The position numbers and the translations under genes were made by a program. From positions 1 through 64,000 of the forward strand of contig JASAOO010003543.1 in NCBI GenBank assembly GCA_030849075.1: 64,000 bases of DNA, in the 5' to 3' direction. This DNA is from Zelonia costaricensis (lineage: Eukaryota; Euglenozoa; Kinetoplastea; Trypanosomatida; Trypanosomatidae). Within the stretch, counting starts at the first letter, position 1; each line of letters begins with the position of its first letter. Of this stretch, positions 41,070 through 50,900 are shown piece by piece. The notes beneath the pieces were generated by a model, which saw nothing but the letters and a program-made list of their open reading frames with translations, made no database searches and was not told where the DNA came from.

Positions 41070-42311
41070 ATGCCGGTCCGCTCGGGGAAGCCCACCGCCG
41101 CGGCACCCAGCGCCGCGGACACGTGCAGGGCAGAGGCCACGCCACCGCCCAACTCCACTGCGGCATCACTGTCAGCGACGCCGAGCTCGAGTGACAGTGG
41201 CAGCGGCCAGAGCACCAACGCCGGCGGCGCCCTGACAACGCCTCCGCCCAGCCACGACGCAGACGCCCTCTACGCAAACCCGGAGATCACCGCGCTCGCC
41301 TCTTCGGTGGCTACCACGCTGTCCAAGGCGCTGCTGCACCCGCTGGACACGCTCAAGTGCCGACTGCAGCTGCTGCGCACCGACGTGGCACCGCCGCCGT
41401 GGGCTGCATCCGCGTCGAGTCCCCACCACCCATCTAGCCGACTCCGCATGCGCGTGCGGCAGCTGCAGCATCAGTACACCGGCCTGTGGACGCCTCGTCA
41501 CCTCTATGGCGGCCTGCCCGTGAAGCTTGTGCTGTACGTGCCCTACCAGGCCACCTACGTGTCTAGCTACAACTTCGCGCAGCACGCCTTGCAGGGCTCG
41601 GCGCGCGACGGCGTCGATGCAGCTGGCAAGCGCTCGTCCGAGTACGTGTGGCACACGATTTGTGCCGCCGTCTTCGCAGAGCTCGTGAGTGGGTGCCTGC
41701 GCGTGCCGATGGAGACGATGAAGCTGCGAATCCAGTCGACCGCCGCCTCCGGCTCCCTGCACGCGATGCGGCAGATGTGGGCGCATGGCCTGGCCTCCTG
41801 CGCCCGCCTCGCGGTGCCGCAGACCCTCATGCACGACGTCCCGTACTCGGTGATCCAGTGGGTCACGTACGAGACGCTGCGGCCGTGGACGCAGCAGTGG
41901 AAGGCGCACATGGAGGCGGCGGAGGAGCCGGCGCTGCCGTTGGGTGGGCCCGACGCACAGCCCGGTGCAACGGCGGCTCCGTCCGGCTTCTTGACCCAGT
42001 ACGGAGCGGAGTTAGCTCGTACGTTCCTCTCCGGCGGCTTCAGCGGTCTCCTGGCCTCTGCGCTGACGGTGCCCATGGACAACATCCGCACGCGTGTCGT
42101 TGTTGCCACGGCGCACAACGGCAGCGCGTCGGTCCGGGAGGTGGTGCGGGACACGCTGCGTCGCGAGGGGCTGCGCGGCTTTGTGCGGGGCGGGTGGCTG
42201 CGGGTGCTGTGGGTGACGACAAACATGGCCTGCTACTTCCCCCTTTTTGAGGGGATGCGGTCGCTGCTGCAGCGCCGACGCAGCGCCGCCGCACCGACGC
42301 CCGTCGAGTAG
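41070..42311 (+). CDS. Mitochondrial carrier family protein (SLC25-type)
   Basis: The 413-residue protein belongs to the six-helix transporters of the mitochondrial inner membrane. All three P-x-[DE]-x-x-[KR] signatures are present and evenly placed: PLDTLK at 91-96, PMETMK at 213-218 and PMDNIR at 335-340. Each follows a small-residue helix and is followed by the expected G-containing matrix loop (LYGGLP after the first, FVRGGW after the third). The first 70 residues are Ser/Thr/Ala/Pro-rich and make the protein longer than the usual 300 or so residues. The reading frame extends 24 bases further upstream only through a TTG codon, so the ATG at 41070 is used. The second repeat ends in ME rather than the common LD, but I cannot read the substrate from the sequence. 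Confidence 0.93.
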   Translation: MPVRSGKPTAAAPSAADTCRAEATPPPNSTAASLSATPSSSDSGSGQSTNAGGALTTPPPSHDADALYANPEITALASSVATTLSKALLHPLDTLKCRLQLLRTDVAPPPWAASASSPHHPSSRLRMRVRQLQHQYTGLWTPRHLYGGLPVKLVLYVPYQATYVSSYNFAQHALQGSARDGVDAAGKRSSEYVWHTICAAVFAELVSGCLRVPMETMKLRIQSTAASGSLHAMRQMWAHGLASCARLAVPQTLMHDVPYSVIQWVTYETLRPWTQQWKAHMEAAEEPALPLGGPDAQPGATAAPSGFLTQYGAELARTFLSGGFSGLLASALTVPMDNIRTRVVVATAHNGSASVREVVRDTLRREGLRGFVRGGWLRVLWVTTNMACYFPLFEGMRSLLQRRRSAAAPTPVE

Positions 42312-44860
42312 GCGTGTGCGTGTGCGTGCGCGTGTGCGCGTGTTGTGCCGGTTGTTGATGCAGCGCATCCGAGCACCTCTTGTGCCGTCATCGGGTGGCC
42401 TTCCGCCCTTGTGCTTCCGCTCCTCTTCCACCAGCCCTGTCACGCACCGGCTTTGCCTCGCCTCCCGCATGGCTTCCGCCGCATCTCCGCTCTCCCTCGT
42501 GGCTCACGTGCGGGGTGACGGGAGCGCACATGGGGAGGGAAGAGTTGAAGAGGGGGAAACGGCGCTGTCGAGTGTCAGAGACGCCGCGTGCGGGGCTGCA
42601 TCCACAGGCTTTATCTTCGCCGTCGTACACTGTTGTGCGCCGCGTGCGCATCTGCCAGGGGGCGAAGGGGAAGCACGCAACGCGACGACTTGAAGCTTCT
42701 TCAAGGCCAGCATGCCCTTGGAAGGACTGGGGGTCACAGGCGTCCGGTCGATGGCGGGATGCGCGGGGCAGCCGCGTCGCTGCTCAGCGCGCAAGCACGG
42801 CACCCCAATGCACTGGTGGGGCGGGGGGCACGTGGATAGGGCGGGCATGCGGTGCCCATTGTGCGCTCCGTATCACGGGAGTGCAATTCATCGGCTTCCC
42901 ACCCCAACTCTCCTCTCTTTCCCTCACACTCCGGCCCCTTCACCCCCCCTCCCCCAAACACACACACGCACACACACACACTCAAACATCACTCTGCGCT
43001 CTGTGTCTACATTGAGGTTTGATCCACCGTAGCGGAACTCGTGACCCAACCCAACCCAACCCCCTCTTTCCTCCCTCATATATATCTCTGTTGGCTCCTC
43101 CTCCTCCTCCACACTGTGCATCACCGCCGATCCTTGATCGCTCCTGCGCGCGCTCTCTTCGCCCTTCTCCCGCTGCTCTCTCGTGCACAGGTGCGCGTAC
43201 AACGGTGGAGGCACTGTGCTGACAGCTGTCCCCCTAACCTCTGCGTAGGTGTGACTGCGTGTGTGCAAGCGCCCGAGGGGTGTGCCGCACCGCGCCGACA
43301 AGTGTGTGCTTGTGCGTGCCTTGGGCCCTCCGGCCTTTTTGCTTTCGGCTCGGAGGCTCTCCTCTTCTTCTCTGCGTCTTGACAGCCTTCGCCCTTCTTC
43401 CTATTCCACCGAGGCGCCCACAGCGCCGACGCTCTTGCGGGAGCGCTCGACAAACACATCAGCAAGTACGCAGTCGTGCACGCGTCGTCTGTGCGCCCGA
43501 CTGAGGCCCCCCGCCTCCCCCTCCGCCCCGACTCTTCTCCTTTTCTTTTCGGCGTTCTCTTACAGACGTGTCGGCGCTCGTTCTGGCTTGCTTTGTTGCT
43601 GCCGTGTGTGGCCTCCGTCGCGTGTAATTCGCTTTTCCAGATCGCGTCGCCCGCCTGCACTGACGACTCTCGCTTTTCCCCCCCCCCTCCACCTCCCTCG
43701 TCTTCTCGCCTTCTTCTTCGAACTTCTCACGTTCTTGCTGGCCTCCCTATCCGACGCATCCCCGTCTGTGCTGCAGCGGTGTTGGCGCTTCTCTTCTCTC
43801 TTTCCTTTCCTCGCTCTCTCTCTCTCAGTGTCTTTCTCGAATCACTCTCCACTGCAGCTCGTGCGTTCTGTTGCTCCGCGTCGTCTGCCGCGTCCTCTGC
43901 GCCGCCGACTGTTCGCCTCTACCTTGTGTGTGTGTCTCTCTCTCCCTCACTGAACATCCATTGCCGTGCTTGGGTACGCTCCCAAGCGCACCCGAACTCG
44001 ACGCAGTTGCTGGTGCGGCTGCTGCTCCCACACATCACCCCACAGAGCCCCCCCCTCAAGTGTCTGTGTCATCATCGCACCCGTTTCTTGATCTCACGTT
44101 TCTCTGTGTTTTAGTGTACTCGTTGCTCTCCCTACGTCTACTTGTCTGCGGCATCAGTCCGCCACCCTCTTCCGCCCCTTCGGGTCTCTGCCGGTGAGTC
44201 CTCCTGTACACACACATACACTCCCAGCGACCCCACCTTCCCGTCACACACGCCCCCACGGCACTTGAGGCATCCGCTCTACTGCTCTCTTTCCCTCCTC
44301 TTTCTTCTCCCATTCGTGTGTGCTCAGTTTTCGCTGCGTGCGTGCTGCTTACTCACATCGCGTGTGTGTGTGTGTGTCCCTTCACTTCCCGGAGCCGATC
44401 GGTTGCCCCCCCCCCCTCCCCCCTCCCCCCGCCCCCCAACGACGCACTGCATCCTTCTTGGTGCGCCTCGTCTCTCCTACCGCTGCACCGCTCAGCCCTC
44501 CTCGCCTCCGCCCCCCTCCCGCCATCCCTCTCTGCCCTCTTCTCCCCCCCTCCCCCCGCGCCCTGGTACGCAGACGCGACACGTGCGCGAGGAGCGGCGC
44601 CTCAGTTGCTTGACGTGGGCTTGCCGACTTGGGCGTTTCCCTTCCTCCTTTTTCTCTTGACTGGACTGTGGTGCCGCCGACGGGTGCACACGAAGGCACC
44701 GCGTGTGTGGCGGGCTCGAACCTTTCTTGGGGCTGTGCCGGTGGCGCACTCGCCGTCTTTCCCTCTTGCTGCGGTGGCCGCCGTCTGGCGTCGTCGGTGC
44801 GCATCCCCTCCCCCCCCCCCCGCCTCGTCTCCCTCCCCTTCTCTATTCTGTGCCCATCCA
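42312..44860. other. Long C/T-rich intergenic region
   Basis: No gene is supported over 2.5 kb. GTGCGT repeats follow the carrier stop (42313-42345), a CA tract lies near 42959-42980, and from about 43360 to 44860 the + strand is strongly pyrimidine-rich with long C-runs. The frame of the next gene stays open through much of this tract only because it lacks purine-rich stop codons. The most plausible acceptor is the AG at 44694-44695. Confidence 0.65.
44638..44695 (+). promoter_or_regulatory. Candidate spliced-leader acceptor for the CPCC protein mRNA
   Basis: A C/T tract at 44638-44657 is followed by the first plausible AG after intervening GT-rich sequence at 44694-44695. No AG and no ATG occur between it and the ATG at 44861, which fixes that start. 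Confidence 0.45.
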
Positions 44861-46369
44861 ATGCCGACGGGCCCGCCCGCACTGGCGATGTCGACGTGGG
44901 TGGAGTTCCAGCGCGGCATGTGCGAGACCATGAACACCGCGCGGTGCCTCGTCATGGTCGGCGACGATGCCGTGGTGCGGCCGCTTCTGCCCATCGTCGA
45001 TGCCGCCTGTGCACGCGACCGCGTCGCAGCCGCGTTCCCCAGCACGTCCATCGCAGAGCCCGCGCCTTCATCTTCACTGACGCTCATGCCGCGCGTGCTC
45101 TTCACCACGCGAGCAAACCAAGCCACGTTGCAGCGCTGCATCGCCGTGCACGGCCGCATCCCCTTTCTCGCCGTCATAGACATGTGCGATGACGAGGACA
45201 GCCACAGCTTCGTCCTCGATCTCCCCGGTGCGGGCAGCGTGGCAGTGGACGCGGTGGCTGACTTCTTGTTTCGTGTGGGCACCAGCTCGGAGCCCCGGAG
45301 TCGCCAGGGCGCGGCCCCTCCACCTGGTGACGCGTGTGCCCCGACGCACGGCATGGTGCTCAGCGAGGCGCGATCGGCTGTCACCTCCAGCTTCGCGCGG
45401 CTGGTCGGCAAGTCCGGCGTGCCGTGCGTCTCTGCGTCGGCCAACACGAACGCCGCCACCCCCGCTGCTCTCTCCGCGAGCGGGGCACCGCTGAGCCCGG
45501 GTCCTGCGCTGGCTGCCGCGCCGCGTCCGTGCGGGGCTGTGTGCGTCTTCTGGAGTGACCGCTGCCCGTGCTGCCCGGGCGTCTTGATGCTGGTCGAGTC
45601 CCTCGTCAGGCTTATCCGGCACGTTGCGGCTCGCCACACGAGCCACGCCACCGCCGCGCACGTCAGCCTTGACTTCCCCTTTCTCGTCGCGAACATCGAC
45701 GACAACGACTTCACGCTGGAGGAGTGGCCAGTGACGCAGCGGGAACAGGTGGTGCCATCGCTTGTCGCCTACGCCGGCGCGGCACGCACCGCGCTCCTCT
45801 TTGCTGGCGAGCGGACCCCAGTACGGCTGGTCGACTTCCTCTGCGACCACTGCCTGCCGTCAGCTGACGTGGTGGCGTGCGTGGCGCACATCCGCGACGA
45901 GGCAATGCGGGTTGCTGCGCAGCTGTCGATCGAGGAGCTCATGACAACTGTGAAGGAGGACTCAGGGCCGTACCAGGCTGCTGTGCACGCCTGGGAGGCT
46001 CTCGAGGCGGCGAGCAGCGACGATGCTGATGATGCTGACGGCAGCAAGAGCGGCGAGACCGCCGCGACGACTCGCGCGGCGCTTCTCGCATCGCTGTACG
46101 AGGCGTACGCTAACGTGCGTGCGAGTGCGCTGCCGTTCTCCGTAGAGGAGCTGGCGCGCACCGTCCTGGCCGAGGGAGGCGCGGCGGGTGGCCGCTCCCG
46201 CAGCGCCTCCCTGTCACGCGCCGTCGGCAGTCAGGGCGAGGCCCCCCTCAACGTCGCCGGCCGCGCCCCATCGACGGAGGCGAAGACGGCTGCGGGTCCG
46301 GTGGTGTCGGGCGCGGCGGCAGTGACGCAGACGTCCATCTCGAGCTCCCACAAGCGTCCTCGCGAGTGA
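44861..46369 (+). CDS. Thioredoxin-fold protein with a CPCC motif
   Basis: The protein has 502 residues from the ATG at 44861 (493 from 44888). The central part reads as a thioredoxin fold: a strand GAVCVFWSD, then C235-P-C237-C238 at the place of the usual CGPC, a helix, a strand FLVANIDDNDF, a VVPSLVAY segment in the position of the cis-proline strand, a further strand TALLFAG and a last helix. The N-terminal 120 residues (WVEFQRGMCETMN...RIPFLAVID) may form a second, degenerate thioredoxin-like domain. An Ala/Ser/Pro-rich linker separates the two. The C-terminal 150 residues are helical and acidic, then Ser/Ala-rich, ending in a basic KRPRE that could be a nuclear signal. No signal peptide or span is seen. 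I do not recognise a named orthologue; a redox or copper-related role is possible but unproven. Confidence 0.85.
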   Translation: MPTGPPALAMSTWVEFQRGMCETMNTARCLVMVGDDAVVRPLLPIVDAACARDRVAAAFPSTSIAEPAPSSSLTLMPRVLFTTRANQATLQRCIAVHGRIPFLAVIDMCDDEDSHSFVLDLPGAGSVAVDAVADFLFRVGTSSEPRSRQGAAPPPGDACAPTHGMVLSEARSAVTSSFARLVGKSGVPCVSASANTNAATPAALSASGAPLSPGPALAAAPRPCGAVCVFWSDRCPCCPGVLMLVESLVRLIRHVAARHTSHATAAHVSLDFPFLVANIDDNDFTLEEWPVTQREQVVPSLVAYAGAARTALLFAGERTPVRLVDFLCDHCLPSADVVACVAHIRDEAMRVAAQLSIEELMTTVKEDSGPYQAAVHAWEALEAASSDDADDADGSKSGETAATTRAALLASLYEAYANVRASALPFSVEELARTVLAEGGAAGGRSRSASLSRAVGSQGEAPLNVAGRAPSTEAKTAAGPVVSGAAAVTQTSISSSHKRPRE

Positions 46370-46413
46370 CGCGGCTCGGCGGAGAGCTGCGTGTGTGTGT
46401 GCGCATTTGCGTT

Positions 46414-46415
<2 letters not shown>

Positions 46416-46444
<29 letters not shown>
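46416..46444. repeat. (GT)n microsatellite
   Basis: A GT run of about 29 bases lies shortly after the stop codon of the CPCC protein gene. Confidence 0.9.
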
Positions 46445-46445
<1 letters not shown>

Positions 46446-46989
46446 ATCGATATTACTGAACGCGTGCAACGGCGACGTGCCCTGTCGCCTCCCTCTTCTT
46501 CTGGCGAGCAGCGGATTGGCGCTTGAAGCAACTCCAGGGGTTGCTGCCCCCGGTCCGTCTCTTCTCCTTTCTTACTGTTACTTCCGATGCGTGCATGTAC
46601 ATCAGCGTGTCTGCGTGTCTGCGTGTCTGCGCGGCTGCAGGTGCTTGGCGTTGGCGTGTGTTCCTGAATGTCTGCATTGATGAGTACTTATGTGTGTGTG
46701 TATGTGTGTGTGTGTGTGTGCACAGGCGGCGTAGTGGGTGCCGCCCTCGACCCGTGTGCGTCTACGGTGGCGGGGAGGGAAGGCAACGGCACCACTGCGA
46801 GAAGTGCGGCGCGGTACGCCGTACGGTAATGAGGTCGAGTGCAGTGCGCTTAACAGCAACGCCAAACGAGGAACAACGAAGCTGCTTGCCACGCAGCTGC
46901 CTTGCGGTACGACAGCACCCCAGTGCCGTCTGACATGCAACGATGATGTGTGCGTGACGGACGCACTCCACTGCGCAACAGGAAAGAGG

Positions 46990-47025
46990 GCGCTGGCACG
47001 GCGCATGGGCCCGCCGTGCCAGCGC
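46990..47025. repeat. Perfect 13-bp inverted repeat (hairpin 1)
   Basis: GCGCTGGCACGGC at 46990-47002 is the exact reverse complement of 47013-47025, with a 10-base loop. As RNA it would be a very stable stem. It lies in the intergenic or 3' untranslated stretch after the CPCC protein gene. Confidence 0.9.
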
Positions 47026-47058
47026 CAGTGACCGCTTCTCACTCCCGCGGTGAGGGTG

Positions 47059-47095
47059 CAGAGCACCTCTCTGTGCAATACGCAGAGGTGCTCTG
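47059..47095. repeat. Perfect 12-bp inverted repeat (hairpin 2)
   Basis: CAGAGCACCTCT at 47059-47070 is the exact reverse complement of 47084-47095, with a 13-base loop. It starts 34 bases after the end of hairpin 1. Confidence 0.9.
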
Positions 47096-47840
47096 GCCTC
47101 TTCACTGGAACTGCGAAGCAAACTGAACTTCCACGGCACCATCCTCCTCCTGCTTCACCTACTTCGCTAATGAACCACTTCACATCGGGTGTGCATGCGC
47201 GCGGTGGCTGTGCTTAGCCCCCTCCTCCTCTCCTCCCTGCTTCCCCCGTCCACCGCTCACCGCTGCCGCTCTAGCTTGCACAGCCGCGGTGCACAACGCG
47301 CGTGACGAGTAGGAGAGGAACGTGCTCGTGCGCACGCGCGAGAGAGGGCACCATTGCCAACACGACAGCAAGGGGCACAACACACACACACACACACACC
47401 CGCACACGTAAACATCACTCACTCACTCACGCGTGGACGCTGTGGCTGCTCGAGCCGTATTCTTGCGTCTCGAGGCGCCGTCGCCTCCGTGCTTCACATG
47501 ATGACCATAGAGCCGCACACAACCTGCTGCCTGCCCTACTGCCTGTACACTCCGCCCCCACACGAACCTGCACCGCTGCCTTCTCCCCAACTCCGCTCCC
47601 TCCTCCTCGTACACTTGCTGAGCTGCGTTCCTCTTCCGGTGACGCTCACACGTACACGCATACACGCACACATCACTCTTACGAGTCGCCTTCTTTTTTC
47701 ACAGCCCGCAACGCGCTTCTCACTTCGGGGCGCACCTTCCCCGCTGCAGTTGCGCACGAGCACGTCCTCGCTTGCGTGAGCGGCGACACCCTAGCACCTA
47801 TCCACCGCTGCGGGACGGCACGAGCCTGTTGTGGCGTCTG

Positions 47841-47865
47841 CCCCCCCTCCCCCCTCCCTCGACAG
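47841..47865 (+). promoter_or_regulatory. Candidate spliced-leader acceptor for the helicase mRNA
   Basis: A C-rich tract ends in GACAG with the AG at 47864-47865, 127 bases before the ATG at 47992. Confidence 0.55.
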
Positions 47866-47991
47866 CCCCGCTGATCAGCGCATCGCAAAGGGCCACGAGG
47901 CACTGCACGGCTTCTCCGCTCTCGGTTCACCGCGCGTTGCGCAGAAGCGAAGACGGGTTGGACGGACTCGCCATTTCACGCTGGCCCACCG

Positions 47992-50900
47992 ATGCTTCGC
48001 ACGCTGGTCAGCACGAAAGGCTTCCACGCCCCACGCGCCAGTGGCGGAGCGGCAGGCGAGGCGCGCGCAGCTCCACCACCTCCGCCACCGGCACCCTCCG
48101 CACCACCCGCGCCCCACGTCACCGCACCGGCGCGCAAGTCCAGCGGCCGGAAGTCCGCCACTCCCACTGCAAAGCCGTCGAGAGGCTCCGCTGCTTCGGC
48201 AGCCACAGCATCGGCTGCAGCGGGGTGCGCCCCCAGCGGGGTGGCGTCGAGTCTGCCAGCGGCACGCGGGCTGCTCAGCGGCCACTTTAGCGCCAACCAC
48301 CTGCGGCGCGCTGCCACCCGCCGCGACGAGCCACCGACGCCGACACACGCGGGCCTCAGAAACATCAGCAGCGCCGGCAACGCCCCCCATGGCGGTGCGG
48401 ACACCGATGCCTGCGGTTCTCACTCGGTGCCTGCAAACTCCTCCATAGCCGCGGCGTCTGCAGCCCGCGTTGCACATATGGCCCCATCGCGGCTCACCAA
48501 GGAACGGCAGGCAGGGCTTGATGGGCAAGACGGGGACAGCGAGGTCGGCTTGAGCGGGCAACTCGCCGCTCGCAAGCGTGCCCGATCCACCTCCTCCTCT
48601 TCCACAGGCAGCGGCGCCGACCCGATCGACACGCGGCATGCTCACGAGACGGACCTATTCTCGCCGCGCCTGCCCACCGCGCGCCGGCTCTCCACCACGC
48701 ACGTGCCGCGTCATGTCTTCTACCCGCCCTCGGCGGAGCAGCCCATCGCCGTCGCACCACCGCCCGCGGCTCACGACGCGGTGGGAGGGCCCGCAGACGC
48801 CAGTCGTCCGAGCGCGCACGGCGATCCGGTCAGGGAGTTGCCGTTGGATGAGGCGCCGTCGCACATGCCTCCCGCCAGACCCCTGGGGCTCGCTGCGGCG
48901 GTGGTGGTGACACAGAGCGACGAGGGCGAAGGGCTGGGCGCCACACACGCCGGCCTCGTGTTCCAGACCCCGCCGACCTCCGCCTCGGTCTCGGCATCCG
49001 CTGCCGCCACGGCCACCGGCGACGGCGGGGCCTCGTCGCCGCCCCCCACACCGTCGCACGCGACGCGCTTCCTCTCTGCGCTGGAGCACCAGCGGCGTGA
49101 CAGCGGCGGGAGCGGCGGATCGCACCTGCCGTACTCCGCCGCTCTCACGGCCTCCTCCGCGTCGTCCACGCCGTTCGGAATGGCCAGCTACGGTGGGGCG
49201 GGGGCAGGCGCAGGCGAGGAGTGCACGCCGCCGGGGCTGCCGCGCGCGCTGGCGGTGCCCACTTCATCCTCACTCGCAGCGCCAGCAACACCTATCCCGC
49301 TGTATAGGACATCCTCCGTGAACACCGGTCTTATGGCTGAGGCTGAAGCGCCGCCACCGCCGACGCCCCTTCCGTCCTCTTCCACGAGCCGCGAGGCCTC
49401 GCTGCTACGCAGCACCTCCAGCTCGAGGGCTCCATCACCGCCGCCACCGCCCGCCACCGCCTTCCCGCGCAGCGACGTTGGGCCGGCCCACAGCCACGAG
49501 GAGCCACGACAGGCGGCGGTGGGTGGAGTGGGGCCGCGTTATCCAGCCTCTGCTACGACAGCAGCGGCAGCAGTCGAGGCACACGTTCCGCACGCCGCGG
49601 CGGTCGTGGCAGCTTCCCTCGCGGAGACGGCGGAGGAAGGGGAGGAGGAGCCGGAGCGGGAGGAGAGCGCCGCGGCGCTGGCGCGGGAGATGGCGGAGGA
49701 CCTGCGGCTATCGACGGATGCGCCCTTCACGCCCTCCGCCACAGGCAGCGGCGCCCCGCCGCACTTCTCGCAGTCGTCTGCGATGCAAGGAGAAGGCGAG
49801 GGGGAGGCGGAGGGGGGACCCGGCACGGCACGGGTGCCTGTCTCCAGCAGCAGCCGTCGAGGCAGTGGGGAGGTGGGGACCCGCGTGGTGTGCACTGATG
49901 GAAGTGGCTGCCGCACGCACCGCAGCACACCGTCGTCGTCGCAGCAGCAGCCAGGCAGCGTGTCGAGTCTCGTGATCGCCCCATCCTCGCACCCGCCGCC
50001 ACTCCCCGCTCCACTGTCTGGCGCTGCGGAGGCGCCGGGCTCATCGACGGAGTTGACGAGCAGCGCCGTTACCGCCGCGTCCGTGTCGGCCCCCGCGACG
50101 TGGCCCATACGCGACCCCACCCCGCCGCGCCTGGGTGGGGTGCCGGTCGCCGGTGCGGGCCTGCTGCCGCTTGGACCGCTGACGTCTGCCACAGGGGCGG
50201 TGCGGCACCGCACCGTCTTCGCCTTCAGCTCCGTGCGGGCCGCCGCGCCGCTGCACGCTGAGGCGTCGTCGAAGGAGGCCGCGGAGGACTGGGCCGCATG
50301 TGCGGCAACGACATCGGCACCGACGTGCGACGAGGCGTATGCCGTGGCTGCTGAGAGTCCGACGCGGATGGCGATGAGGGCAGAGAGCCCAGCTGCACCA
50401 CCACAGTCGCCGCCCCGCATCGCAGCAGAGGCCGGGCACTCCGCGCACTCCAGCTCACCACCAGGCGAGGCCGCGTCGGTGCCATCTGCAACGATGCTCG
50501 ATGTGCATCATCACGTGGCTGAGGCCATGCAGCCGCAGCCCGAGCCTGCTAATGCTGCCGCTCCTCCTTGTGATCGCATCGGCTCTGATATGCCCCCGCC
50601 TCCGCACGCGATCGCGCCGATGCCGCCTCCGCCGACCACGGCGGCGCTCGCGGCGCTGAGTGCGAGGCCCGCGCAGGCCGTTCGGCCAGGCCGGACGTGC
50701 TTCACACTGCACTCCAGCGGCCCCGTGCCTGCCACGGCGGAGAGCGTGGTGCCCACCGGGGTGGCTGGCGAGCCGCTTGGCACGGTGGGCGCAGTGGCAG
50801 GCGCATCCTCGACATGGCCAGCCGGCGCCCCTGATGCGGTGTCTGCGCACCCTGCAGAGCACAGTGCAGGGGCCGTCGATGCGCCCCGCGCTGCGCTGCA

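Larger units (their letters stand above)
46370..47991. other. Intergenic region with paired hairpins before the helicase gene
   Basis: No gene is supported. It holds (GT)n at 46416-46444 and near 46692-46721, a stretch of unusually complex, purine-balanced sequence at about 46740-47150 with two perfect inverted repeats, a CA tract at 47381-47400 and the acceptor tract at 47841-47865. Confidence 0.65.

Noticed and set aside
42380..43015. 211-residue open frame between the carrier and the CPCC protein genes
   Set aside because: Composition is Arg/Ser/Pro-rich with random third positions and no motif; it is flanked by simple repeats.
44318..44860. N-terminal extension of the CPCC protein by 181 residues
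   Set aside because: It begins at a GTG codon in a pyrimidine tract, is Pro/Ser-rich and lies mostly upstream of the likely splice acceptor.
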